Below are positions 36,728-44,648 of a stretch of DNA of 64,000 bases, piece by piece. Position numbers and translations under genes: made by a program. The notes under the pieces were generated by a model, which was not told the origin of the DNA, did not search any database, and saw only the letters and a program-made list of their open reading frames with translations. The DNA is taken from contig NZ_JASVDS010000006.1 of assembly GCF_030285365.1 (NCBI RefSeq), forward strand, positions 186,001 to 250,000, in the 5' to 3' direction. Origin of the DNA: Roseateles subflavus. Its GTDB lineage: Bacteria > Pseudomonadota > Gammaproteobacteria > Burkholderiales > Burkholderiaceae_C. Each line of letters opens with the position of its first letter. The first letter of the stretch is position 1.

Positions 36728-36958
36728 TCAGCGCAGGGCGGCGTTGAGCTGGTCGACCAGCTCGGCCCAGTCGGCATCGGCGCGGAGCTCCTCGCGCAGG
36801 AGTGCGGCCTGGGCCGGATTCCAGCAGGGTGCGTCCTCGAGCCGCATGGCTTGCGGCAGGGGCGAGTGGGACAGGAGGAAGGTCTCGATGCTGGCCGCGT
36901 CGTGGGCCAGGCCGAGCTGCGCAAAGAGGTCGGAGAAACGGTGCACGGGGGCCTGCAT
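36728..36958 (-). CDS. DUF2789 family protein
   Basis: 76 residues matching DUF2789 as recalled: HRFSDLFAQLGL near 6-17, SHSPLP near 29, DAPCWNPAQAALLREEL near 41 and DWAELVDQLNAAL at the end. It is a small cytosolic protein of unknown function. I chose the second ATG (MQAPVHRF), with GGAG 6-7 bp upstream, over the ATG 12 bp earlier because family members start near this point. It lies downstream of the Crp/Fnr regulator on the same strand (140 bp). Confidence 0.8.
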   Translation of the reverse strand: MQAPVHRFSDLFAQLGLAHDAASIETFLLSHSPLPQAMRLEDAPCWNPAQAALLREELRADADWAELVDQLNAALR

Positions 36959-37098
36959 GAGAAGCTCCATCGACTGAATGGTGCGCAGCTTAACGGCTCC
37001 CTCGGGCGGTGTCATGCGTGCCACCGGCCTCGCCCCTGAGTGCGGCCCTGATGTCGCCCCCGATGTCGCCACAGGCGCCACCCCGCGTCCGACGGCGT

Positions 37099-37860
37099 TC
37101 AGGCGCCCGCCCCGCGGCGCGGCCGTGCCCTCTGGCGCAGCCGGTCCGGGGCAAGGATCTGCAGCTCGTAGCCCGAACCGCCGATGCAGCCCTCCTCCTC
37201 CAGCTGCCGCAGGCAACGCGAGAAGGTCTCGGGCGTGATCGCCAGCTGGGAGGCCACGTACTTCTTGCGCTGGATGAAGCGTACCGTCCCGCCTTGCCGC
37301 CGGGACATGTCCAGCAGCCACTCCGAGACGCGCCCCAGCGCATCCAGGCTCTCCCGGCGCACGGCCTGGCGGGTCTGCTGCAGCTGCAGCTCAGCCAGCG
37401 CCTCCACCACCGATTCCATGGCGGCACGCCAGGCGGCGGGATCCTCCGTCGCCCAGGCGTCGATCTGGCTGCGGCTCATGCCGACGGCCAGCACGTCCAC
37501 TGCGGCCACCGCCCGAAGGTTGTGGGACTCGCGCAGCCAGCAGGCCGCGCAGCCCATCCATTCCCCGGCGTCGGCGAGCCTCAGCTGGCGCCACTCGCCC
37601 TGGCTGTCGTGATGCCCCAGACAGACGCTGCCCTCCAGCAGCAGCCACATGGTCTCGCAGTGCTCGCCCTGCTCGAAGAGCGCCTGACCGGCCGGCACAC
37701 GCCGCCATTCGCCGGCCTCGACGAGCACGGCGCGCAGCGGCGCCCCCACCCGCTCGGCCATGAGCGGCTGGGCCATCGCGGCGGTGCGGCGACGGTGAGT
37801 TCTTTCCAGGGCGCCCTCGGGTGCTGGCGCCGCCGTCGATGCGAAGTCGATCGATTCCAT
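37099..37860 (-). CDS. Crp/Fnr-family regulator with FNR-type reading helix
   Basis: 253 residues. It has a cyclic-nucleotide-binding-like domain (about 40-150) and a C-terminal winged helix. The recognition helix has ETFSR at 211-215, the E-x-x-S-R pattern that lets FNR read TTGAT half-sites. The FNR N-terminal iron-sulfur cysteine set is absent; cysteines are C68, C80, C104, C107 and C216. It could therefore be a DNR/NnrR-like NO- or heme-linked regulator, which is inference. GAGGAG is 6 bp before the ATG. FNR-like boxes in the divergent region and before the DUF2249 gene are likely targets. Confidence 0.82.
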   Translation of the reverse strand: MESIDFASTAAPAPEGALERTHRRRTAAMAQPLMAERVGAPLRAVLVEAGEWRRVPAGQALFEQGEHCETMWLLLEGSVCLGHHDSQGEWRQLRLADAGEWMGCAACWLRESHNLRAVAAVDVLAVGMSRSQIDAWATEDPAAWRAAMESVVEALAELQLQQTRQAVRRESLDALGRVSEWLLDMSRRQGGTVRFIQRKKYVASQLAITPETFSRCLRQLEEEGCIGGSGYELQILAPDRLRQRARPRRGAGA

Positions 37861-37932
37861 GCGGGTCTCCTCGGAGTCGTGCCTCTGAATCGTGCACAAG
37901 CCTCACTGTGCTGCGCCGCGCAACTTCCGTGT

Positions 37933-37946
37933 TTGAGCGGCATCAA
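37933..37946. promoter_or_regulatory. FNR-like box between the Crp/Fnr gene and ubiU
   Basis: TTGAGCGGCATCAA differs from the FNR consensus TTGAT-N4-ATCAA at one position. It lies 73 bp before the regulator start and 135 bp before ubiU. Confidence 0.6.
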
Positions 37947-37999
37947 TACCGGCGTCTCGCGCCACCGCTCGCTTCTCCTCACAGCCCCCTGCACCGGCC

Positions 38000-38015
38000 T
38001 TTGCGCAGGCGCAAA
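38000..38015. promoter_or_regulatory. Perfect palindrome upstream of ubiU
   Basis: TTTGCGCAGGCGCAAA is a perfect inverted repeat with 7 bp arms. The inner 14 bases have the TTG-N8-CAA spacing of Crp/Fnr-family sites. It is 66 bp before ubiU, a suitable place for an activator. Confidence 0.55.
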
Positions 38016-38081
38016 TCCATGGCCGCATAAGGTTCATACATTCTGCAACTTCAAGAATCAGGGCCGCGCCCCACCGATGCC

Positions 38082-39089
38082 ATGAGCTCCCCCCTTCCCG
38101 AACTGGTGTGCCCGGCGGGCAGCCTGCGTGCGCTGCAGATGGCCGTCGACGCCGGTGCCGATGCCGTCTATCTCGGCCTCAGGGACGCCACCAACGCGCG
38201 CAACTTCGGCGGCCTGAACTTCGATCTCGAGCAGGTGCGCAGCGGCATTGCCTACGCGCACCAGCGCGGGCGCCAGGTGCTGATGGCACTCAATACCTAC
38301 GGGCAGGCTCAGGACCTGAGCCCCTGGCACGAGGCCGTCGATCGCGCCGCGGACCTCGGCGCAGACGCGCTCATCGTGGCGGACATCGGCGTGCTCGCAC
38401 ATGCCGCACGCCGCCATCCCGGGCTGCGCCTGCATCTGTCGGTGCAGGCCTCGGCCACGAGCTACGAGGCGATCAACTTCTACCGCGAACGCTACGGCAT
38501 CCAGCGCGCCGTGCTGCCCCGCGTGCTCACGCTCCAGCAGGTGCAGCACGTCATCCGCCACACGCCAGTGGAGATCGAGGTCTTCGGCTTCGGCAGCCTG
38601 TGCGTGATGGTCGAAGGGCGCTGTGCGCTGTCCTCCTACGCCACGGGCCAGTCGCCCAACACCCACGGCGTCTGCTCGCCGCCCGCCTTCGTGCAGTGGG
38701 AACAGCGCGGGGACAGCGTGGAGGCGCGCCTCGGGGGCGTGCTGATCGACCGCTACGGCCCTGACGAGCCGCGCGGCTACCCGACGCTGTGCAAGGGCCG
38801 CTTCGACGTCCAGGGCGAACGGGACTACGCGCTGGAGGAGCCCACCAGCCTCAACACCCTCGCGCTGCTGCCGCAGCTGATCGAGTCGGGTGTTCGCGCC
38901 ATCAAGATCGAGGGGCGCCAGCGCAGCCCGGCCTACGTCGCCCAGGTGACCCGCGTCTGGCGCGAGGCCATCGACCGGGCCGGCTCCGGCGAGCGCTATG
39001 CCGTGACGCCGGCCTGGCAGCACACCCTCTCGCACTGGGCCGAGGGCCAGCAGAGCACGCTGGGCGCCTTCGACCGGCCCTGGCGCTGA
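38082..39089 (+). CDS. ubiU: O2-independent ubiquinone hydroxylation protein UbiU (U32 family)
   Basis: 335 residues of the peptidase U32 family. The four 4Fe-4S cysteines are present at 174, 181, 198 and 237; their spacing equals that recalled for E. coli UbiU (169, 176, 193, 232). Typical segments are VCPAGSLRALQMAVDAGADAVYLG at the N-terminus and KIEGRQRSPAYV near 285. With UbiV and UbiT it hydroxylates ubiquinone precursors without oxygen. UbiV begins 20 bp downstream. A Crp/Fnr-type palindrome lies upstream. Confidence 0.92.
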   Translation: MSSPLPELVCPAGSLRALQMAVDAGADAVYLGLRDATNARNFGGLNFDLEQVRSGIAYAHQRGRQVLMALNTYGQAQDLSPWHEAVDRAADLGADALIVADIGVLAHAARRHPGLRLHLSVQASATSYEAINFYRERYGIQRAVLPRVLTLQQVQHVIRHTPVEIEVFGFGSLCVMVEGRCALSSYATGQSPNTHGVCSPPAFVQWEQRGDSVEARLGGVLIDRYGPDEPRGYPTLCKGRFDVQGERDYALEEPTSLNTLALLPQLIESGVRAIKIEGRQRSPAYVAQVTRVWREAIDRAGSGERYAVTPAWQHTLSHWAEGQQSTLGAFDRPWR

Positions 39090-39109
39090 ATCTCCATCGA
39101 ACACGCGAC

Positions 39110-40084
39110 ATGACGACCTCCACCGACGCCCCCTCCCTCACCATCGGCCCGCTGCAGTACTGGTGGCCACGCCAGGCCATCCTGCACTTCTATGCCGACA
39201 TGGCCGACAGCCCCGCCGACACCCTCGTGCTGGGCGAGGTCACCTGCTCGCGCCGCCATGACTTCTCGCTGGACGACTGGCTCGCCATTGGCCGCGAACT
39301 CCAGCAGGCCGGCAAACGCGTGCGCCTCGCCAGCCTGCCGCTGCTCATGTCGGAAGCCGAGCTGCGCGGTCTGCGCCGCGTGGCGGAGGCAGCGCTGCGG
39401 GAGGCGGTGCCGATGGACTTCGAGGCGGGCGACGCCGCCGCGCTCAATGTCTGGCAGCAGCTGAGGCAAGACCTGACCCCATCTGCCGCGGGCAGCCGCC
39501 TGGTGCTCGGCCCGCACATCAACGTCTACAACCAGCCGGCCCTGAGGGAGCTGGCCGGCCTGGACGTCGGCACCTGGGTGGCGCCGGCCGAGCTCGCGCT
39601 CCCGGCCATCGCGGCATGCAATCCGCCGGCCGCCCCCGTGACGAGCGACGGGGTCCCGGTCACGACGGAGCTGCTGGCCTTCGGCCGTCTGCCGCTGGCC
39701 TTCTCGGCCCGCTGCTTCACTGCGCGCCATCACCGTCTGAGCAAGGACCAGTGCGACTTCCGCTGCCGGGATGATGCCGATGGCCTGCTGCTGAGCACCA
39801 GCGAGGGCCAGCCCTTCCTCGCGCTCAACGGCATCCAGACGCAGTCGGCCGGCCTGCAATGCCTGATCGGCGAGCGCGAGGCCGTGGCAGCCGCCGGCGT
39901 GCGCGCCCTGCGGCTCTCGCCCTGCAGCGGGGCGTTCCGCCAGGTGGTGGCGCTGTTTGACGCCGTCTACCGCCGGCAGGCCCCCGCGGACGACGCCCTC
40001 GCCGCGCTGCGGGCCCTGGCACTGCCCGGCGAGCTGGTCCACGGCTTCGCCCACCGGCAGCCGGGCATGCAGGCCGTGGCCTGA
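39110..40084 (+). CDS. ubiV: O2-independent ubiquinone hydroxylation protein UbiV (U32 family)
   Basis: 324 residues, partner of UbiU. Candidate 4Fe-4S ligands are C46, C202, C215 and C219; the last three keep the E. coli spacing (180, 193, 197). The C46-to-C202 distance is about 15 residues longer, and the extra stretch falls at RQDLTPSAAGSR (119-130), which includes an exact copy of a dispersed 14 bp motif. That suggests a small in-frame insertion. The heterodimer acts in the cytoplasm under low oxygen. Confidence 0.9.
   Translation: MTTSTDAPSLTIGPLQYWWPRQAILHFYADMADSPADTLVLGEVTCSRRHDFSLDDWLAIGRELQQAGKRVRLASLPLLMSEAELRGLRRVAEAALREAVPMDFEAGDAAALNVWQQLRQDLTPSAAGSRLVLGPHINVYNQPALRELAGLDVGTWVAPAELALPAIAACNPPAAPVTSDGVPVTTELLAFGRLPLAFSARCFTARHHRLSKDQCDFRCRDDADGLLLSTSEGQPFLALNGIQTQSAGLQCLIGEREAVAAAGVRALRLSPCSGAFRQVVALFDAVYRRQAPADDALAALRALALPGELVHGFAHRQPGMQAVA
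39467..39480 (+). repeat. Dispersed motif CAAGACCTGACCCC, copy 2
   Basis: Identical to the copy at 23454 and read in the same frame (QDLTP). It sits in a stretch of ubiV that is longer than in E. coli UbiV. Confidence 0.5.
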
Positions 40085-40186
40085 TCGCCGGCCACCGGCC
40101 AGCCCGCTCCTTCCGTCCGCCTTGTCGATTCGTCGTCAATCCAGCCTCTCACGAGTCTTCCCACCGTCCTCAGCCCCCCCATCGCC

Positions 40187-40636
40187 ATGGCCCACCCCCA
40201 AGCGCAGCCGTCCCGTCTTCCGCCGCCCACGGTCCTGCTGGACGCCGTGCGGCGCCTCGTTCGCCGCCTGCCGGTCGAACCGCCGTCCTTCGTCGCCGCG
40301 CGCCTGCTGGACCGTCTGCTGCTGCCGCGGCTGGACGAGGCCCAGCGCGTCGCGCTGTCGGGCAAGGCGCTCGAGCTGGAGGTGCTGGAGCCCGGCCTGC
40401 GGCTGCGCCTGCAGCTGGCGGCGGACGGCTTCCGACCGGCGCCGCGCGGCACGCCCATCCAGCTCACCATCCGCGCACGCAGCGAAGGCCTGTGGAAGCT
40501 GCTGCGCGGCGAGGAGGACGCCGACCGCCTCTTCTTCGACCGGGCCCTCGTGATGGAGGGCGACACGGAGTTCGGCCTGATGCTGAAGAACACCCTCGAC
40601 GCCATCGGCCCGCTGTTGCCCGTCCGCGCCGCCTGA
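40187..40636 (+). CDS. ubiT: Ubiquinone accessory factor UbiT (SCP2 domain)
   Basis: 149 residues with an SCP2 sterol-carrier fold: hydrophobic beta segments LRLRLQLAADGF and IQLTIRARSEGLWKLL, then the conserved DRLFFDRALVMEGDTEFGLMLKNTLDAI (about 112-139) recalled for YhbT/UbiT. It binds ubiquinone intermediates and is needed for the anaerobic pathway with UbiUV. It lies 102 bp after ubiV, completing a ubiU-ubiV-ubiT unit. Confidence 0.88.
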   Translation: MAHPQAQPSRLPPPTVLLDAVRRLVRRLPVEPPSFVAARLLDRLLLPRLDEAQRVALSGKALELEVLEPGLRLRLQLAADGFRPAPRGTPIQLTIRARSEGLWKLLRGEEDADRLFFDRALVMEGDTEFGLMLKNTLDAIGPLLPVRAA

Positions 40637-40638
40637 TT

Positions 40639-40671
40639 CGTCGCCTGGTCCGTCGCCTGGTCCGTCGCCGG
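40639..40671 (+). repeat. 12 bp tandem repeat after ubiT
   Basis: CGTCGCCTGGTC is repeated twice plus a partial third copy, starting just after the ubiT stop. It is probably slippage-generated; no role is visible. Confidence 0.6.
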
Positions 40672-40726
40672 GCTTCTCCGGCCGTCGCCCGCCCTGCCCC
40701 CGACGCCCCACCCGGTCCGGCGTGGA

Positions 40727-40740
40727 TTGATCTGCATCAA
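40727..40740. promoter_or_regulatory. Perfect FNR/ANR box
   Basis: TTGATCTGCATCAA matches TTGAT-N4-ATCAA exactly. It lies 73 bp before the DUF2249 gene. A degenerate second copy, TTGATATTGATTCA, begins at 40752. Low-oxygen or NO control of the downstream DUF2249 and perhaps nnrS genes is expected. Confidence 0.82.
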
Positions 40741-40813
40741 AAGCTTCATTCTTGATATTGATTCAGGTCGCATCCGCCGGCACAATTCCTACATCCAATA
40801 TGGAGCTTTAAAG

Positions 40814-41083
40814 ATGACCACCCTCTCCGTCCCTCGCATCCATGTGCCCGACCTGCCGCCCCAGGAGCGCCACCCCACCCTCTTCAGCGCCTTCGAGGCT
40901 CTGCCGGTGGGTGGCTCCTTCGAGCTGAGCAACGACCACAACCCCGAGCCCCTGCGCCGCCAGTTCCAGGTGCTGTGGCCCGACCAGTTCGCCTGGGATG
41001 CACTGGAATCCGGCCCGGAGCTGTGGAAGGTCCGCATTTCCCGCAAGCCTGCGGGCAAGAGCTGCTGCGGCTGCTGCAGCTGA
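40814..41083 (+). CDS. DUF2249 domain protein
   Basis: 89 residues. The DUF2249 pattern is clear: LDVRDL-like VPDLPPQERHPTLFSAFEALPVGGSFEL (10-37), a histidine in NDHNPEP (40) and the closing WKVRISRK. An unusual cysteine tail CCGCC (84-88) ends the protein and could bind metal. Such proteins accompany nnrS and nitrogen-oxide genes. GGAG lies 8-9 bp before the ATG, and a perfect FNR box lies upstream. Confidence 0.82.
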   Translation: MTTLSVPRIHVPDLPPQERHPTLFSAFEALPVGGSFELSNDHNPEPLRRQFQVLWPDQFAWDALESGPELWKVRISRKPAGKSCCGCCS

Positions 41084-41161
41084 TCCCTCGCCGGCGGCAC
41101 CTGCGCGGCCGCCCGCCTGCCCTGAGGGTCGTCGCCCGCGCCGACCAGGAGCCCTGACACC

Positions 41162-42358
41162 ATGAGCACCGTTCTGTTCCGTCTCGAGGAGCCTCCCGCC
41201 CGGCGGGACGGCTTCGCCCTCTGGCAACTGGGCTTCCGGCCCTTCTACCTGCTCGCCGCGCTGCAGGCGCTGCTGATGGTGCCGCTGTGGGCGCTGCAGT
41301 TCAGCGGCTGGCTGCCGCACCCCCTGCTGGCCGGTGCCGCCTGGCATGCCCACGAGATGGTGTTCGGCTATGCCCTCGCGGTGGTCATCGGCTTTCTGTT
41401 CACGGCCGGACGCAACTGGTCCGGCCAGCCGACGCCCACGGGTCGCGCGCTGCAGCTGATCGCCGCCCTGTGGGTCCTGGCCCGGCTGGCGGTGCTGAGC
41501 CCCTGGGGCTGGCTCTCCCTGGCGCTCAATGTGGCCGTGCCCTGGACGGCAGCGTGGGGCCTGTGGCAGGCGCTGCACAGGGCGGGCAACCGCCGCAACT
41601 ACTTCTTCGTCGGCCTGCTGGGGCTGATGGGCGTGGGCAGCGCGCTGCTGCACCTCGCCAGCCTCGGCGTGCTGACCCTGCCGGCGCTCGCCGGTGCCGG
41701 CGTGCCGCTGGGGCTCGACGTGGTGCTGCTCATGATCGCCGTGATGGCCGGCCGCGTGGTGCCCATGTTCTCCAACAACGGCGTTCCCGGGCTGCAGGCG
41801 CGGCGCGAGCCGCGCGTCGAGCAGCTGGCCCTGGGCAGCGTGATCGCGCTGATTCCGCTGGACGCCCTCGGCGTGACCGGGCTGCCGGTGCAGCTCGTGC
41901 TGGGCATCGCCCTGCTGGCTCACACCTGGCGCTGGTGCCTGTGGCAGCCCTGGAAGACCTGGCGCCATCCGCTGGTGTGGGTCCTGCATGCCGCCTACCT
42001 GTGGCTGCCCGTGCACCTGGCCTTGCGTCTGGCCGCACAGGTCTGGCCGCTGCCGGGCGGTCCGGCCATGCACGCCCTGACCGTCGGCGTGATCGGCATG
42101 ATCACGCTGGGCATGATCACCCGCACCGCGCTGGGCCACACCGGGCGGCGCCTGCAGGCCGGGCCGGTGGAGACCGCCGCCTACGCGAGCCTGTTCCTCG
42201 CGGCCCTGGTCCGCGTTGCCGTGCCCCTGCTCGCTCCCGCCCTGCTGATGCAGGCCGCCCTGGCCTCCTCGGTCCTGTGGAGTGCGGCGTTCGCGCTCTA
42301 TCTGTGGCGCTATGCGCCATTTCTGCTGCGCCCTCGCGCGGACGGCCAGCCGGGTTGA
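41162..42358 (+). CDS. nnrS: NnrS family membrane protein
   Basis: 398 residues with about 12 membrane helices. Hallmark segments are LGFRPFYLLAALQA near 22, AWHAHEMVFGYALAVVIGFLFTAGRNW near 60, GRVVPMFSNNGVPG near 197 and MHALTVGVIGMITLGMITRTALGHTGR near 302. NnrS proteins are heme/copper membrane proteins that protect against nitric oxide and nitrosative stress. It follows the DUF2249 gene by 78 bp and precedes nsrR by 24 bp, so it probably belongs to an FNR- and NsrR-controlled operon. Confidence 0.92.
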   Translation: MSTVLFRLEEPPARRDGFALWQLGFRPFYLLAALQALLMVPLWALQFSGWLPHPLLAGAAWHAHEMVFGYALAVVIGFLFTAGRNWSGQPTPTGRALQLIAALWVLARLAVLSPWGWLSLALNVAVPWTAAWGLWQALHRAGNRRNYFFVGLLGLMGVGSALLHLASLGVLTLPALAGAGVPLGLDVVLLMIAVMAGRVVPMFSNNGVPGLQARREPRVEQLALGSVIALIPLDALGVTGLPVQLVLGIALLAHTWRWCLWQPWKTWRHPLVWVLHAAYLWLPVHLALRLAAQVWPLPGGPAMHALTVGVIGMITLGMITRTALGHTGRRLQAGPVETAAYASLFLAALVRVAVPLLAPALLMQAALASSVLWSAAFALYLWRYAPFLLRPRADGQPG

Positions 42359-42382
42359 CCCCGCACGGAAGACAATCCCTCC

Positions 42383-42841
42383 ATGCGACTCACCACCATG
42401 ACCGACTACGCGCTGCGCCTGCTGATCTACCTCGGCAGTCATCCTGAGCGCCTGTGCACCACCGCGGAGGTCGCCTCGGCCTACCAGATCTCCGAGGCGC
42501 ACATGACGAAGATCACCCACCAGCTGGGTCTGGGCGGCTGGATCCACACCGTGCGCGGCAAGGGCGGCGGCATGCGTCTCGCGCACGACCCGGCGGACAT
42601 CAACCTCGGCGCCCTGGTGCGCGCCGTGGAGCCCGACTTCCATCTCGTCGAATGCCTGGGCGACGACAGCGACTGCCGCCTGACGCAGCGCTGCCGCCTG
42701 ACCAAGATCTTCACCGGCGCCCTGGCTGCCTTCCTGTCCGAGCTGGACCAGCACACGCTGGCCGACCTCCTGCCGCCTCCGGGGCGCAAGCTGCCGCTGC
42801 GCAGCCCGTCCGACATCCCCATCCGAACCGCGAAGGCCTGA
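42383..42841 (+). CDS. nsrR: NO-sensing Rrf2-family repressor
   Basis: 152 residues. The N-terminus MRLTTMTDYALRLLIYLG and the helix AYQISEAHMTKITHQLGLGG fit NsrR. Three cysteines (C91, C98, C104) match the cluster-binding region of Rrf2 NO sensors, with one-residue spacing differences from E. coli (91, 96, 102). The 4Fe-4S cluster would be lost on NO exposure, relieving repression of nearby genes. It lies between nnrS and ccoG on the same strand. Confidence 0.88.
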   Translation: MRLTTMTDYALRLLIYLGSHPERLCTTAEVASAYQISEAHMTKITHQLGLGGWIHTVRGKGGGMRLAHDPADINLGALVRAVEPDFHLVECLGDDSDCRLTQRCRLTKIFTGALAAFLSELDQHTLADLLPPPGRKLPLRSPSDIPIRTAKA

Positions 42842-42847
42842 GCGCCC

Positions 42848-44308
42848 ATGCAAGCCCCCGAGCCTCCCGCCGCCGAGCGCGCGGCACGCCGCGTCATTCC
42901 CATCCAGGCCGACGCCGCCCCCGCCGGCACCTCGCTGTACGCCGCGGAGAAGAAGATCTACCCGCGCGCCGTCAGCGGCCGCTTCGCCAACTGGCGCTGG
43001 GCGCTGGTGGCCCTCACGCAGGCCTTCTTCTACGGGATGCCGTGGCTGCAGTGGGAGGGTCGGCAGGCGCTGCTGTTCGACCTCGTCGGCGGCCGCTTCT
43101 ACATCGGCGCCCTGGTCTTCTACCCGCAGGACCTGATCTACCTCGCCACGCTGCTTGTCTTCAGCGCGCTGCTGCTCTTCTTCTTCACGGCGCTCGCCGG
43201 GCGCCTGTGGTGCGGCTATGCCTGCCCGCAGACGGTCTACACCGAGCTCTTCCTCTGGATCGAGCGTCACACCGAAGGGGACCGCCAGGCCCGCATGCGC
43301 CTGGATGCCGCACCCTGGAGCGTCGAGAAGCTCTGGCGCAAGACCGCCAAGCACGGCGGCTGGATCGCGCTGGCGCTCTTCACGGGCTTCAGCTTCGTCG
43401 GCTACTTCAGCCCCATCCGGGCACTGACGGAGGCGCTGTTCGCCTGGAACCTCTCGCCCTGGGAGGCCTTCTGGGTGCTGTTCTACGCGGGCGCCACCTA
43501 CGGCAACGCCGGCTGGCTGCGCGAGCAGATGTGCAAGTACATCTGTCCCTACGCCCGCTTCCAGAGCGCACTGATCGATGCCGACTCGCTGATCATCACC
43601 TATGACGCCCGCCGCGGCGAGCCGCGCGGCGCCCGCTCGCGCAAGTCCGCCGAGGTGCTCGCCGAGGGCCGCGGCGACTGCGTGGACTGCACCCTGTGCG
43701 TGCAGGTCTGCCCCACCGGCATCGACATCCGCAAGGGCCTGCAGAACGAGTGCATCGGCTGTGCCGCCTGCATCGACGTCTGCGACCAGGTCATGGACAA
43801 GATCGGCGCGCCGCACGGTCTCATCCGCTATGCCACCGAGAACGGCGTGGCCCAGGGGCTGAGCCGCGCCCAGATGTGGCGGCGCACGCTGCGCCCCCGC
43901 GTGCTGATCTACGGCGGCGCGCTCGCGGTGCTCGGCGCCCTGATGCTGTGGCAGCTGAGCCAGCGCAGCGCCCTGCTGATCGATGTCATCAAGGACCGCG
44001 GCGTGATGGCGCGTCAGGTCGAGGACGGCCAGATCGAGAACGTCTACCGCCTGCAGCTGCTCAACCGCAGCGAGCGCACCCTGCACCTGCAGTTCGAGGC
44101 CGAGGGCCTGCCCGGCCTGCGCGTGCTGGGCGCCGAGCGCGTGACGGTGGACCCTGCGGCCATCGTGTCCCTGCCCGTGCAGCTGCGCCTGCCGGCCGGC
44201 GCCGTGCAGGACAGCGGCGCACGGCGCGTGCACCTGCTGGCCCGGGACCTCGACCACCCTGAGACCCCGGTCTTCCAGGCCGAGGCCAGTTTCTTCGTGC
44301 CGCGCTGA
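42848..44308 (+). CDS. ccoG: Cytochrome c oxidase accessory protein CcoG (FixG/RdxA)
   Basis: 486 residues. It has an N-terminal IYPRAVSGRFANWRW segment, about five membrane helices and WCGYACPQTVYTELF near 118. Two 4Fe-4S motifs follow: CxxCxxCxxxCP from residue 278 and CxxCxxCxxxCD from residue 302; the usual Pro after the last Cys is Asp. A periplasmic Ig-like C-terminal domain ends the protein. CcoG reduces copper for assembly of cbb3 oxidase. No ccoNOQP is present, so oxidase genes must lie elsewhere. Confidence 0.9.
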   Translation: MQAPEPPAAERAARRVIPIQADAAPAGTSLYAAEKKIYPRAVSGRFANWRWALVALTQAFFYGMPWLQWEGRQALLFDLVGGRFYIGALVFYPQDLIYLATLLVFSALLLFFFTALAGRLWCGYACPQTVYTELFLWIERHTEGDRQARMRLDAAPWSVEKLWRKTAKHGGWIALALFTGFSFVGYFSPIRALTEALFAWNLSPWEAFWVLFYAGATYGNAGWLREQMCKYICPYARFQSALIDADSLIITYDARRGEPRGARSRKSAEVLAEGRGDCVDCTLCVQVCPTGIDIRKGLQNECIGCAACIDVCDQVMDKIGAPHGLIRYATENGVAQGLSRAQMWRRTLRPRVLIYGGALAVLGALMLWQLSQRSALLIDVIKDRGVMARQVEDGQIENVYRLQLLNRSERTLHLQFEAEGLPGLRVLGAERVTVDPAAIVSLPVQLRLPAGAVQDSGARRVHLLARDLDHPETPVFQAEASFFVPR

Positions 44309-44310
44309 AC

Positions 44311-44321
44311 GACCTGACCCC
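44311..44321 (+). repeat. Dispersed motif GACCTGACCCC (partial copy)
   Basis: Eleven bases identical to the end of the motif found at 23454 and 39467 fill the gap between the ccoG stop and the DUF59 start, abutting the ATG. Confidence 0.4.
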
Positions 44322-44648
44322 ATGGACCCGCAAGACAACGCCGACGCCACGACACAGGAGCACCTCATGGCGGTGCTGCGCCGGGTGGCCGACCCCGAGA
44401 TCGGCGAGAGCATCGTGGACCTCGGCCTGGTGGGCCGCCTGGACCTCGCGCCGGGGCGCGTGGCACTGTCCCTCATTCCCACCAGCGCCACCTGCCCGAT
44501 GGCGGACGTGCTGATCGAGGATGCCGAGCTCGCCCTGCGCGAGGCCTGCCCGCCGGACTGGACGGTGGCGGTCGAGATGGACTGGAACGCCGTCTGGACG
44601 CCGCAGCGCCTGTCGCCCGCGCTTCGCCTGCGCCTGGGATGGGCCTGA
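44322..44648 (+). CDS. DUF59/MIP18-type iron-sulfur assembly protein
   Basis: 108 residues matching the MIP18/PaaD-like fold: AVLRRVADPEIGESIVDLGLVGRL (17-40) and LIPTSATCPMADVLIEDAELAL (51-72), with the conserved Asp-Pro-Glu and Thr-x-x-x-Cys-Pro positions. It probably helps mature an iron-sulfur or other metal enzyme. It is between ccoG (13 bp upstream) and a membrane protein whose start overlaps its end by 10 bp. Confidence 0.82.
   Translation: MDPQDNADATTQEHLMAVLRRVADPEIGESIVDLGLVGRLDLAPGRVALSLIPTSATCPMADVLIEDAELALREACPPDWTVAVEMDWNAVWTPQRLSPALRLRLGWA

Noticed and set aside
37099-37860. Calling the Crp/Fnr protein FNR itself
   Set aside because: The N-terminal cysteine set that binds the oxygen-sensing cluster is missing; only the reading helix agrees.
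40639-40671. 12 bp tandem repeat as a regulatory iteron
   Set aside because: Fewer than three copies, directly after a stop codon, with no other origin or plasmid feature.
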